Assembly (NCBI GenBank): GCA_029243845.1
Contig: JAQWRF010000151.1
Location: 1-21,939, forward strand
Reading direction: 5' to 3'
Origin: Planctomycetota bacterium
Lineage (GTDB): Bacteria; Planctomycetota; UBA1135
DNA: 21,939 nt
The notes under the pieces were generated by a model that worked only from the letters and a program-made list of their open reading frames with translations, ran no database searches and had not been told where the DNA came from. Positions 1 through 7,982 of the stretch are shown one piece after another (position 1 is the stretch's first letter; each line of letters opens with the position of its first letter). The position numbers and the translations under genes were made by a program.

Positions 1-1
1 A

Positions 2-307
2 GAACGCAGCAAAAAATTCGTGGCTCCCGAGGCGAATTTGTTACTTAGCAAAAGCGCACGGGCCCTTGATCGACACTTCGCTTACCGTGCCGTCAAGAAG
101 TATGCGGCTCAAGTGGATTTAACTCAGGACATCCATCCACATATTTTACGGCACTCCTGTGCAACGCATTTATTACTAGGAGGCGGTGACTTGCGTAGCG
201 TGCAAGAATTTTTAGGACATGCCGATTTGCGTACTACCGAGCACTATACTCACGTCGAAGTAGGAGAGTTACAAAGCATTCACAAGATGCATCATCCGCG
301 CGCTTAG
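2..307 (+). CDS. Xer-type tyrosine recombinase, C-terminal part (5' truncated by window)
   Basis: The reading frame is open from base 2, so the start lies outside the window. The visible ~101 residues are the end of a tyrosine recombinase catalytic domain. The HPHILRH segment carries the H-x-x-R catalytic pair. LGHADLRTTEHYTHV carries the next conserved His and the nucleophilic Tyr in the usual spacing. The short tail after the Tyr matches XerC/XerD, which resolve chromosome dimers at dif. XerC and XerD cannot be told apart from this fragment, and an integrase of another kind is not excluded, although no mobile-element context is visible. The TAG stop at 305-307 overlaps the convergent uvrC TAA, so no space is left for a terminator. 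Confidence 0.85.
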   Translation, partial: ERSKKFVAPEANLLLSKSARALDRHFAYRAVKKYAAQVDLTQDIHPHILRHSCATHLLLGGGDLRSVQEFLGHADLRTTEHYTHVEVGELQSIHKMHHPRA

Positions 308-2115
308 CCACTGCCTAATTCGCGACGCAAATAGTTTTGGACATCGTGCGCCAATTCAGCATGAATGCCCTTCAGCGCTGTCAAGTCATCGATTTGTGCA
401 TTAGCTAGTATCGACAAGTCTCCGCCGCAGTAGTCCAGCAACACCTGACGACGACGCATTCCTATCTGTGGAATTTTTTCTAGGACCAAACGCAATGATT
501 CGCGACGTCGGCGATGATGACTAATTGCAAAGCGGTGGGCCTCATCGCGAATGCGTTCGAAAAAGTGACGTATGTCGGTGCCACGTGGCAACACAACTGG
601 CTGCTCGCGTCCAACCATGAAGACTCTTTCTTCGGCCTGAATTCCAATTTTTGAACTTCGAGCTTTTGCTAAAGACAACAGCGGCAAATCAACTTGATCT
701 CGCTCTAAGATTTGCTGGCCACTAGTTAGTTGTTGCGCACCACCATCTAAAATTAATAAATCTGGCAAGCCCTCCGTTGCGCGACGTGCCAAGACTCGCG
801 AAACCACTTCGCGCATTGCCGCGAAATCATCGTTACCCGTGCCACCGGCAATCAGGTAATGACGATAGGAGCTTTGCTCAGGTTGCCCATCCACGAAACG
901 CACCTTTGATGCCACGCACTGATTACCTTGCAAATGCGAAACATCTATGCAATCGACTATATGCGGCGCAGGGACGTCAAATAGCGAACAGATGGTTCGT
1001 GCCACACTAGAGTAAGGCAACGCCCGTTGTTCTCCCTTTAAAGATTGTGCATTCCGCTGAGCCATCTTCACCAGCGCGCGCTTCTGCCCCCGCTGCGGTA
1101 TGAGCAATTCGAACTTAGAGTTAGTCTTAGAGGCTATGGCATCTTGAATTTGATTAAGATCCTTCGGCTCGATATCGATTAAGACTTCAGGCGGGACATC
1201 GGCGCCATCCGCATACAAAGCAATTAATAACTTTGACATCGCGTTTTGCAAATCATCGAACAAGGGAACGAAGCCGGTAGTGGAATGCAACCAATCTCCA
1301 TCGCGGTACTGCAAAACAGCATATGCACCACGCACATCTATAGCCACCACATCAAAATCTTTCCCAGAGACTAAGCGTACATTTTGTTTTTGTTGCAAAG
1401 ATTCTAGGGCCTTAATATTGTCACGACAACGCAAGGCATTCTCATACGCCATTTCCTGTGAATATCGTGCCATTGCCTGCCGCTCACTCGCAAGTAGCGG
1501 CGCGACATTACCGTTTAAAATGTCACGCGTATTGCCCAACGCCTGCGAGTATTCTTCGGCATCACACTTTGCGACGCAAGGCGCAAGACACAACTTAATA
1601 CCAAACTTCAAACATGGGCGGCTGCGGTTAGCCAAAGTGGAATCACTACAATCGCGCAGCTGGCACAGCTTTTGGACTAATCGCTTAGCGCGCCTCGCCG
1701 TTGAGGCGTTCGGATATGGCCCGAAGTGCTCTCCACGACCCTTTCGATTGCGAACCAAGCTAAGGCGCGGCCACTGGTGTGATGTGTCTAGGCGAATAAA
1801 TAAGAATGTCTTGTCGTCTTTCAGCAACACATTCATCGGCGGATAATGCGTTTTGATGAGTTGCGATTCAAGGATGATCGCCTCAACCTCATTATCGGTA
1901 ATTAAAAATTCAGCCGTCGCCACTATTTCGAGTAATTCCTCGAGACGCGAGCGGCCGTCTGCCCCATCTCGGGAATACACTTGCACGCGTTGCTTGATAT
2001 TCTTGGCTTTCCCTACATACAGCACTTGTTCGCGCCTATCGCGAAACACATACACACCACTACTTGAAGGAGCGTCCTTCAGTTGCTCTACGAACTGCGA
2101 ACGAAAGTCATTCAT
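304..2115 (-). CDS. uvrC: Excinuclease ABC subunit C
   Basis: UvrC makes the two incisions flanking DNA damage in nucleotide excision repair, acting with UvrB. The 603-residue length is normal. The GIY-YIG nuclease domain lies at the N-terminus, with GVY at residues 20-22 and YVG at 33-35. It is followed by a cluster of four Cys (RDC, RPC, LCLAPC) in the positions of the UvrC iron-sulfur ligands. A UVR motif that contacts UvrB comes next, around residues 210-240. Then come the RNase H-like nuclease (DCIDVSHLQG, LLILDGG, DEAHRFAI) and a C-terminal helix-hairpin-helix region (LEKIPQIGMRRRQ and LKGIHAELA). The ATG start overlaps the end of uvrB by 8 bases, which suggests translational coupling in a two-gene operon. 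Confidence 0.97.
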   Translation of the reverse strand: MNDFRSQFVEQLKDAPSSSGVYVFRDRREQVLYVGKAKNIKQRVQVYSRDGADGRSRLEELLEIVATAEFLITDNEVEAIILESQLIKTHYPPMNVLLKDDKTFLFIRLDTSHQWPRLSLVRNRKGRGEHFGPYPNASTARRAKRLVQKLCQLRDCSDSTLANRSRPCLKFGIKLCLAPCVAKCDAEEYSQALGNTRDILNGNVAPLLASERQAMARYSQEMAYENALRCRDNIKALESLQQKQNVRLVSGKDFDVVAIDVRGAYAVLQYRDGDWLHSTTGFVPLFDDLQNAMSKLLIALYADGADVPPEVLIDIEPKDLNQIQDAIASKTNSKFELLIPQRGQKRALVKMAQRNAQSLKGEQRALPYSSVARTICSLFDVPAPHIVDCIDVSHLQGNQCVASKVRFVDGQPEQSSYRHYLIAGGTGNDDFAAMREVVSRVLARRATEGLPDLLILDGGAQQLTSGQQILERDQVDLPLLSLAKARSSKIGIQAEERVFMVGREQPVVLPRGTDIRHFFERIRDEAHRFAISHHRRRRESLRLVLEKIPQIGMRRRQVLLDYCGGDLSILANAQIDDLTALKGIHAELAHDVQNYLRRELGSG

Positions 2116-4090
2116 CGTGAGACAAGCGCTGTGTTTCTAAACGTTGTAACTTGTCACGCAACTCAATAGCTAATTCGAATTTCAAATCAGCAGCTGCGGA
2201 TTGCATTTGTTCTCGTAATTCGTCACCTTGCTGTTGCCAATCAATAGCCTGGTAATCTACTTGATGTTCATCGCTTTCGCGCAACAAAATGCCTGACAGC
2301 GAATCAATGACCGGTTTCGATATGGTGCGCGGAGTAATGCCATTCGCCACATTGAACGCATGCTGAATGTCACGTCGGCGCTGCGATTCATTGATAGCTT
2401 CTTGCATCGATTCGGTCATCTTATCGCCAAACATAATCACCCGGCCATCGACATTACGCGCAGCACGTCCGCAGGTTTGGACCAGAGAAGTTGTTGAACG
2501 CAAAAAACCTTCGCGATCAGCATCAAGGATTAGCACCAGCGAGACTTCAGGAATGTCTAGGCCTTCGCGTAACAAGTTGATACCCACCAATACGTCAATG
2601 ACGCCCAATCGCAAATCGCGCAATAATTCTGAGCGCTGCATGGTGTCGATATCTGCATGCATATAGCTGGCCTTGACTCTGTTCTCTTGTAAGAACTCAG
2701 TCAAGTCTTCGGACGAACGCTTGGTAAGTGTGGTCACCAGCACTCGCTGTTGGAGTTTGACACATTTCAGTACCTCCGCTAAACACTCTTCCACCTGATG
2801 CTTGGCACTCCTAACTTCAATGATCGGTTCAAGCAAACCGGTTGGCCGCACAATTTGCTCAACGTAATCGTCGCTAACCAACGCTCTTTCGCGGTGCGAT
2901 GGAGTAGCCGAGACGTAAAGTACTCGCGACATCATGCCTTCGAATTCTGGCTCAGCAAGTGGTCGATTGTTTAATGCTGACGGCAAGCGAAAGCCATGCT
3001 CTATCAGAGATTCTTTACGTGCTGCATCGCCACGCACCATGCTATAGACTTGCGGCAACGTGACGTGCGATTCATCAATGATCGTTAAAAAATCAGATGG
3101 GAAGTAATTCAACAATGTGAACGGCGGCTGGCCATCGGCGCGCTGCTCAAACAAACTCGAATAGTTTTCTATACCAACGCAATAACCTAGTTCTTCAAGG
3201 TCTTCTATATCAGATAACACGCGGCGCTCGAGACGGCTGGCCTCGAGGTTCTTCCCCAATCTATTCAACTCGGCAACACGCGCGCTACATTCCGCGCGCA
3301 TGGACACCAAAGCCTGCGGTATTTTCTCTTCTGGCTGAACGTAATGCCCCACCGGGTAAACGGCGACGTTGTGTGGCGTTTCTAGTATTTCTCCTGTCAG
3401 CGAATCGACATACATCAACTCGGATATTTTGCCGTCTTCAAGCTCAATACGTAGAAAGCGTGACTCTTCGTGAATGGGCCACACCTCGACAGCATTGCCG
3501 CGAACTCGAAAAGTGCCGGCGCCGAAGCCGACCTCGTTACGGCTGTGTTGCGTGCGCACTAATTCGCGCAAAAGTTGCTGGCGTAAGCAATCGCCACCAA
3601 CCACTAAGCGCAACGCTAGGTTTTGGTAAGTCTCAGGATCGCCTAATCCGTAAATACATGACACCGACGCGACCACAATGACATCGCGGCGTGTGAGCAA
3701 GGAAGCCGTTGTTGAATTACGCAACCGTTCAATGCGCTCGTTAATGCGGGCATCCTTCTCTATATATGTATCAGAGCTTGGAATGTATGCCTCTGGCTGA
3801 TAGTAATCGTAGTAGGAGACGAAATACTCGACAGCGTTATCGGGAAACAATTCACGCAGCTCTTGATATAGCTGCGAAGCTAAAGTTTTATTGTGAGCAA
3901 GCACCAATGTCGGCACTTGCAAGTTTTGAATAAGATTGGCGACGGTGAAAGTTTTTCCGGAACCGGTTACGCCAAGCAAAGTTTGGCGAGCATTTTTAGC
4001 AGCGAATCGTGAGACCAAAGTTTCAATCGCCGCTGGTTGATCACCAGCAGGTAAAAACGGACTAGCTAAATTGAAGTTATTGGCGACCAC
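2108..4090 (-). CDS. uvrB: Excinuclease ABC subunit B
   Basis: UvrB is the helicase-like damage-verification subunit of nucleotide excision repair; it receives DNA from UvrA and recruits UvrC. The 660-residue protein has the Walker A sequence GVTGSGKT at 40-47, the beta-hairpin region YVSYYDYYQPEAYIPSSDTY-like near residues 90-110 (read here as FVSYYDYYQPEAYIPSSDTY), a DESH box, and helicase motifs V/VI (GINLLREGLDIPEV, QTCGRAARN). The UVR domain at about 620-655 pairs with the UVR domain of UvrC. The start is a GTG; the family's conserved SPFLPAGDQPAAI begins at residue 10, so no later start fits. A candidate promoter sits only 11 bases upstream, and uvrC follows with an 8-base overlap. Confidence 0.97.
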   Translation of the reverse strand: MVANNFNLASPFLPAGDQPAAIETLVSRFAAKNARQTLLGVTGSGKTFTVANLIQNLQVPTLVLAHNKTLASQLYQELRELFPDNAVEYFVSYYDYYQPEAYIPSSDTYIEKDARINERIERLRNSTTASLLTRRDVIVVASVSCIYGLGDPETYQNLALRLVVGGDCLRQQLLRELVRTQHSRNEVGFGAGTFRVRGNAVEVWPIHEESRFLRIELEDGKISELMYVDSLTGEILETPHNVAVYPVGHYVQPEEKIPQALVSMRAECSARVAELNRLGKNLEASRLERRVLSDIEDLEELGYCVGIENYSSLFEQRADGQPPFTLLNYFPSDFLTIIDESHVTLPQVYSMVRGDAARKESLIEHGFRLPSALNNRPLAEPEFEGMMSRVLYVSATPSHRERALVSDDYVEQIVRPTGLLEPIIEVRSAKHQVEECLAEVLKCVKLQQRVLVTTLTKRSSEDLTEFLQENRVKASYMHADIDTMQRSELLRDLRLGVIDVLVGINLLREGLDIPEVSLVLILDADREGFLRSTTSLVQTCGRAARNVDGRVIMFGDKMTESMQEAINESQRRRDIQHAFNVANGITPRTISKPVIDSLSGILLRESDEHQVDYQAIDWQQQGDELREQMQSAAADLKFELAIELRDKLQRLETQRLSHDE

Positions 4091-4101
4091 ACCTTTTCTC
4101 T

Positions 4102-4131
4102 ATAATACTTTATTGCACTTAAGTTGTTTAA
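4102..4131 (-). promoter_or_regulatory. Candidate sigma70-type promoter of uvrBC
   Basis: Read on the minus strand, TTAAAC (4131-4126) and TATTAT (4107-4102) are separated by 18 bases. Only 11 bases lie between the -10 box and the GTG start of uvrB. A normal initiation point would therefore leave a leader of about 4-5 bases, despite the AGAAAAGG run beside the start. The -35 region contains TGTTAAACA, an odd-centred palindrome, and ACTTAAGT, a perfect 8-base palindrome. Either could be an operator, but this is inference only. Confidence 0.45.
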
Positions 4132-4240
4132 CAGCACTATTGTACTTTAGCCCGACGACAGCCTTTCGGGCGTAATGGCATAATGCGGGACACACACCTA
4201 GCGTAGTGGCGTGGAATGAAAAGCGGTCTTGCGGCCGTTC

Positions 4241-4471
4241 TTAGTCGTTATCTTCTAAGAATTCAATCAGCACGCCTTCTCCTAGAAGGTACTGCACTGC
4301 CTCTTCAACCTTATCGCTGTCTCCTTCTAGCTCAAGAGACAATATCGCGATAGTATCTGTCACGCTCGCGCCACGAATATTTGGCACTACTTGAAAGCGC
4401 TTAACAAGAGTAAATAACAACGGTTGTTTAATCAACCGTTCAGGGAAAGTACACATTAAGCGACGTTGCAT
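4241..4471 (-). CDS. Stand-alone NIL-domain protein
   Basis: This is a 76-residue protein with the pattern of a NIL domain, the small ferredoxin-like fold that often forms the C-terminal sensor domain of the methionine ABC ATPase MetN. Visible marks are an N-terminal strand around RLMCTFPERLIKQPLL, a middle helix and strand ending VVPNIRGASV, a strand AILSLELEGD, and the helix EEAVQYLLGEGVLIEFL. No ATPase domain is attached, and no ABC transporter genes are nearby. It starts 2 bases after the stop of the membrane protein at 4474-4962, so the two are almost certainly co-transcribed. A ligand-sensing or binding role is inferred from the family; the ligand cannot be told from the sequence. Confidence 0.75.
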   Translation of the reverse strand: MQRRLMCTFPERLIKQPLLFTLVKRFQVVPNIRGASVTDTIAILSLELEGDSDKVEEAVQYLLGEGVLIEFLEDND

Positions 4472-4473
4472 TA

Positions 4474-4962
4474 TTAGTTTTTGGTTTCTTCGACATGCGA
4501 AGTGGCTCTAATTATAGCCACTAGCCGGTCATAGGCGAACAACAAAATCGACACTACTGCGCATGCAGCCAACGGCTGCCAAAACGCGCTATCTGGCAAA
4601 GCCTGCTGAGAACCGAATTGCTCATACAGCTCTCCCTTGCGCGCTGGGTCCCATTGGGCATTTGACAGCAACTGCCCCGGCCAATACACCCAAGCGGATG
4701 ACATCCATAGCGGAAGAGTGCAAAGGGCTGTGTAGCAGACAATAGCGCGGCAGCTGATGGAAGAGGACAAGGCAAATGCCTTCCGGTGATCAAGGCTGAT
4801 GGCGGCGACAAACCCGGCGATACTATACGGTGCAAGCTCAACATTAATCAGTGTAATCAACGGAATCGCCGCTAATGCTAGCAGTCGTGCACTTTTATTC
4901 CCACTGAACCAAATTAAAGGGGCCATAAACAGGAAAAGCAGATGGAAAAACGTTGGATTCAT
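4474..4962 (-). CDS. Small multi-pass membrane protein of unknown function
   Basis: I do not recognise this family. The 162-residue protein has hydrophobic stretches near residues 4-20, 27-60 (probably two segments), 72-92 and 130-148, so about four or five membrane passes are likely. A polar loop around residues 95-128 (NAQWDPARKGELYEQFG) may lie outside the membrane. The C-terminal tail RATSHVEETKN is charged. The gene directly precedes the NIL-domain gene with a 2-base gap, so the two may act together. It diverges from the tRNA/gltA unit, and only 42 bases separate its ATG from the tRNA-Cys. A GAAAGA run upstream could serve as a weak ribosome binding site. Confidence 0.7.
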   Translation of the reverse strand: MNPTFFHLLFLFMAPLIWFSGNKSARLLALAAIPLITLINVELAPYSIAGFVAAISLDHRKAFALSSSISCRAIVCYTALCTLPLWMSSAWVYWPGQLLSNAQWDPARKGELYEQFGSQQALPDSAFWQPLAACAVVSILLFAYDRLVAIIRATSHVEETKN

Positions 4963-4985
4963 GATGTATCTTTCACATAATACAA

Positions 4986-4998
4986 TATAATTCGCCCC
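4986..4998 (+). promoter_or_regulatory. -10 box and GC-rich discriminator upstream of tRNA-Cys
   Basis: A perfect TATAAT (4986-4991) is followed by TCGCCCC, and the mature tRNA-Cys starts at 5005. A GC-rich stretch between the -10 box and the start point is typical of stable-RNA promoters under stringent control. No good -35 hexamer is visible at 16-18 bases upstream, so the call rests on the -10 box and its position. The same AT-rich stretch may contain the divergent promoter for the minus-strand membrane gene that starts at 4962. Confidence 0.5.
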
Positions 4999-5004
4999 TG
5001 TGAT

Positions 5005-5079
5005 GCCGGCATGGCCAAGTGGCTAAGGCATTGGATTGCAAATCCAACATCCCCAGTTCGAATCTGGGTGCCGGCTCCA
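5005..5079 (+). tRNA. tRNA-Cys (GCA)
   Basis: This is a full cloverleaf. The acceptor GCCGGCA (5005-5011) pairs perfectly with TGCCGGC (5069-5075). The anticodon stem TTGGA/TCCAA encloses the loop TTGCAAA with anticodon GCA. The T arm has CCAGTTCGAATCTGG. The discriminator is U73, the Cys identity base, and CCA is encoded (5077-5079). The gene is 33 bases upstream of the next tRNA and probably lies in the same transcript. Confidence 0.96.
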
Positions 5080-5111
5080 CCCAATTTTAGGTGCAGATAT
5101 CGCATAATTAA

Positions 5112-5187
5112 GGGGAGGTAGCCCAATGGCAGAGGCAAAGGACTTAAAATCCTTCCAGTGTGGGTTCGAGTCCCATCCTCCCTACCA
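5112..5187 (+). tRNA. tRNA with UAA anticodon (Leu), short variable loop
   Basis: The acceptor GGGGAGG (5112-5118) pairs with CCTCCCT (5177-5183), with one G-U pair at the end. The D arm is GCC/GGC with a mismatch at the fourth pair. The anticodon stem AAGGA/TCCTT encloses CTTAAAA, giving anticodon TAA at 5145-5147. The variable loop is only 5 bases (CCAGT). The T arm is GTGGG-TTCGAGT-CCCAT, the discriminator is A73 and CCA is encoded (5185-5187). The anticodon reads leucine UUA codons, and A73 agrees with leucine. However, bacterial tRNA-Leu is normally type II with a long variable arm, so the amino acid is inferred from the anticodon alone. citrate synthase starts 18 bases downstream. Confidence 0.85.
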
Positions 5188-5205
5188 CACCAGCGGAACA
5201 ATAAA

Positions 5206-6513
5206 ATGTCAGAAGACACCACAAACAATTCAGATGCCCTTAGCGCCATAGATAGTCGCACGGGCAAAGAATATACGCTACCGATCGAGCACGACACTAT
5301 TCCCGCGACTAAATTACGTGAGATTAAGGTCAACGACGATGATTTCGGCATGCTGTCTTATGATCCGGCTCTCAAGAATACCGTCACTTGCAAAAGCTCT
5401 ATTTGCTTTATCGATGGCGAAAAAGGAATTCTAGAATATCGCGGTTATCCCATACAAGAAACGGCATCTAAAGGCACTTACCTTGAAATTTGCTGGCTGC
5501 TATTAAATGGCGAACTTCCGACTGCCGCTGAACTTGATATGTTCCAGGCCGAGATTAGCGCTGCCACCTATGCTCCGCAAGACATCCAGAAACTTCATGA
5601 TGTCTTCAACAAAAACTTACACCCTATGGCCATGCTCGAGTCAGCACTGGCTGCTTTGGGCGGAGAGTTTGATGACATTGATGACGTACTCAGCGCCGAA
5701 TCGCGCCATCAGCAAATCATTCGATTGATTGCTCTTACTCCAGTACTTGCAGCGATGGGTTACCGTCACCGCAATGACTTGGGTCCGGTAGAAGTGAACA
5801 CCGACTTGTCCTATAGCAGCAACTTCTTGCATATGATGCTAAGCCGCAAGGGGCGCGAACACGAAATCCATCCTGCTCTTGAAAAAGCAATGGACGCCCT
5901 ACTTATCCTGCATGCTGATCACGAACAGAACTGTTCGGCAAATGCAGTACGCGCGGTTGGCTCATCACGCGTTAACCCTTACTCAGCTGTTTCAGCGGGT
6001 GCGTCTGCTCTGCACGGTCCACTTCACGGTGGAGCCAACCAAGCAGTCCTCGAGATGCTTAATCAAATTGATAGCGTCGAAGATGTTCCGGCTTTCCTAG
6101 AGTCATGTAAGAATGGCGAGCGGCGCTTAATGGGCTTCGGTCACCGCGTTTACAAAAACTATGACCCGCGCGCTAAAGTTATTGGCGAGTTAGCAGCGAA
6201 TGTTTTTGACGTAGTTGGGCACAACCCAAAACTCGATATTGCCATCGCCCTAGAAAAAGCTGCCGTTGCAGACGAATACTTCTCTAGCCGCAAGTTGTTT
6301 CCGAATGTCGATTTCTACTCAGGGCTGATTTACTCAGCGATGGGCTTTGACGCGCGCATGTTCACCGTGTTCTTTGCCGTTGGCCGAATGGTTGGCTGGC
6401 TAGCTCACTGGAATGAAATGATGGCAGATAGCTCTACTAAAATCGTGCGTCCGCGCCAGATTTACACTGGCTACGAACGCAGAGATTGGGTCGAGGTTAG
6501 CGACCGCAAGTAA
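5206..6513 (+). CDS. gltA: Citrate synthase
   Basis: This enzyme condenses acetyl-CoA and oxaloacetate to citrate at the entry of the TCA cycle. The 435-residue protein has the catalytic His region ALHGPLHGGANQ, the second His in GFGHRVYKNYDPRAKV, and the catalytic Asp in NVDFYSGLIY. The N-terminal DGEKGILEYRGYPI segment and the length fit the bacterial type II (hexameric, E. coli-like) group. The ATG at 5206 was chosen because earlier in-frame starts lie inside the tRNA gene. Only a weak GGA is present upstream. The 18 bases between the tRNA CCA and the ATG leave no room for a separate promoter except inside the tRNAs, so the mRNA is probably released by tRNA 3' processing. It converges on pepA with a 5-base gap. 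Confidence 0.96.
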   Translation: MSEDTTNNSDALSAIDSRTGKEYTLPIEHDTIPATKLREIKVNDDDFGMLSYDPALKNTVTCKSSICFIDGEKGILEYRGYPIQETASKGTYLEICWLLLNGELPTAAELDMFQAEISAATYAPQDIQKLHDVFNKNLHPMAMLESALAALGGEFDDIDDVLSAESRHQQIIRLIALTPVLAAMGYRHRNDLGPVEVNTDLSYSSNFLHMMLSRKGREHEIHPALEKAMDALLILHADHEQNCSANAVRAVGSSRVNPYSAVSAGASALHGPLHGGANQAVLEMLNQIDSVEDVPAFLESCKNGERRLMGFGHRVYKNYDPRAKVIGELAANVFDVVGHNPKLDIAIALEKAAVADEYFSSRKLFPNVDFYSGLIYSAMGFDARMFTVFFAVGRMVGWLAHWNEMMADSSTKIVRPRQIYTGYERRDWVEVSDRK

Positions 6514-6518
6514 CCGCA

Positions 6519-7964
6519 TTAATTCCTTAATACGGCAAGCATGGTTCGCGCGATAATACCGCGCCCGCCCTTGCTCATGTAACTACGCGGTGGGCCTTCC
6601 CATGCAGTAGCAGCGATGTCAAGATGTACCCAAGGCACATCGTCAACGAAGAAGGACAAGAAACATGCGCCAGCTATAGTGCCGGCACCCTGTCCCGGAG
6701 CGTAAAGGTTTTGCAGGTCTGCATATGAGCCACGGGTTAAGTCGCGGTACGCTTCGTTGATTGGCAACTGCCAGCATGGCTCGCCTAGTTCAGCCGAAAG
6801 ATCACGCACTTGATCGATGGCTTTTTGGTCGGTACCGATTACAGCTGAGTGCAAGTGACCCAATGCATGGATGGCCGCACCAGTAAGTGTCGCCATATCG
6901 TAAATGCGCATTGGCTTTACTTTACGCGCTGTGTACGTCAGACAATCGGCCAAGACCAGCCGCCCTTCGGCATCCGTGTTATGCACTTCAATAGTCATCT
7001 TGTTCATCGCAGTGACGATGTCGCCTGGACGTTGAGCGTTTGCGCCCGGCATGTTTTCAACACAACCGAGTATGCCGTGCACTTCGTATTGACACTCGGC
7101 GCCTTTCCCCAGCGCTACGAATGTACCGAGCACTGCTGCTGCGCCGGACATGTCAAACTTCATGTCTTGCATGTTGCCCGACGGCTTAATAGAAATACCG
7201 CCGGTGTCGAAAGTCAAACCTTTGCCGACTAATGCCAACTTGCCCTTTGACTTGCCCTTTGGCTTGTAGACCATGTGCACTAGCTGCGCTTCGTTAACTG
7301 AGCCTTGAGACACACCGAGCAATGAGCCCATGCCCATTTCAGCCATTTTCTTTTCGCCCAGAACTTTACAACTTAACTTTGGCGAAGAACTGCAAACCTT
7401 GCGTGCACGCTTAGCGAATTCTTTTGGTGTAAGGATGTTCGCTGGAGCGTTCTGCAAATCACGGGTAGCCAAGTTAGCAATCGCACCGTGCGTGCCATGC
7501 TTAAGAGCTTGACTGGCGGCCTTTGACGAACCAGCGCCGGCGACCTGAATGGACTTAACAAGATACTTCGGCTTGTCGGACCGCATCAAAGCCATATCGT
7601 GGCCAGCCATCATCGAGCCTTCAATTGCAGCTTGCACAAAAGCAGCGGCATTCTTGAAGCATGACAAGTCAATACTAAGCGTTGGCTTTCCGAGACCTTC
7701 GCAAACTTTACGCGCAACGCCAGCAGCACCGCGAACGTCTTCTGCGGTAACATCTTTGGCCTTAGGCAAACGCACCAACACCCAACGCTTGCCAGCGGCA
7801 CCGCGCAATGTGATTGATGAGCCATTCTTGTCACTAAAGTCTGACTTCCAAGTATTTGCCTTAGGGGCATCACTTGGCAAATTGATTTTTGCTCCAACCG
7901 GAACAAGGATAGCATGCAATTCGCTACTGCGAGCTGCTGCTGAATTTACTAGTTTTGTACGCAT
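6519..7964 (-). CDS. pepA: Leucyl aminopeptidase (M17 family)
   Basis: This is a cytosolic dinuclear-metal aminopeptidase that removes N-terminal residues from peptides. The 481-residue protein has the complete M17 active site in the C-terminal half: the Lys and Asp in GKGLTFDTGG, the Lys in SIKP, the Asp in KFDMSGAAAV, and NTDAEGRLVLADCLTY with the metal-binding Asp and Glu and the catalytic Arg. The N-terminal ~150 residues form the less conserved macro-like domain. No clear ribosome binding site precedes the ATG. It is the last gene of the ssb-to-pepA run, 18 bases after the ETF-QO gene. In some bacteria PepA also binds DNA in Xer recombination; nothing here shows that directly. Confidence 0.95.
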   Translation of the reverse strand: MRTKLVNSAAARSSELHAILVPVGAKINLPSDAPKANTWKSDFSDKNGSSITLRGAAGKRWVLVRLPKAKDVTAEDVRGAAGVARKVCEGLGKPTLSIDLSCFKNAAAFVQAAIEGSMMAGHDMALMRSDKPKYLVKSIQVAGAGSSKAASQALKHGTHGAIANLATRDLQNAPANILTPKEFAKRARKVCSSSPKLSCKVLGEKKMAEMGMGSLLGVSQGSVNEAQLVHMVYKPKGKSKGKLALVGKGLTFDTGGISIKPSGNMQDMKFDMSGAAAVLGTFVALGKGAECQYEVHGILGCVENMPGANAQRPGDIVTAMNKMTIEVHNTDAEGRLVLADCLTYTARKVKPMRIYDMATLTGAAIHALGHLHSAVIGTDQKAIDQVRDLSAELGEPCWQLPINEAYRDLTRGSYADLQNLYAPGQGAGTIAGACFLSFFVDDVPWVHLDIAATAWEGPPRSYMSKGGRGIIARTMLAVLRN

Positions 7965-7982
7965 GTTATGCTTAATTATTTA

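Noticed and set aside
2..307. Recombinase as evidence of an integrated mobile element
   Set aside because: It looks like a housekeeping Xer protein, and no attachment-site repeats, phage genes or transposon genes are visible nearby.
1280..1846. Plus-strand 188-codon open frame inside uvrC
   Set aside because: It is a shadow of the uvrC coding strand with no recognisable domain.
4150..4171. GCCCGA/TCGGGC 6-bp stem-loop between the NIL gene and uvrB
   Set aside because: The 10-base loop and lack of a T-tract on either strand make it a poor terminator, and it matches no riboswitch or RNA family I recognise.
4205..4232. Possible terminator after the NIL gene (CGGCCGCAAGACCG then CTTTTC on the minus strand)
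   Set aside because: Only three consecutive pairs form before a mismatch and the T-run is four bases, so it is too weak to call.
5158..5205. Longer gltA frame starting at a GTG inside the tRNA
   Set aside because: The extension is encoded by tRNA sequence; the ATG at 5206 directly precedes normal citrate synthase sequence.
4959..5351. Minus-strand 130-codon open frame across both tRNAs
   Set aside because: It is the antisense of two tRNAs and the start of gltA and shows no protein-like features; such tRNA-antisense frames are common mispredictions.
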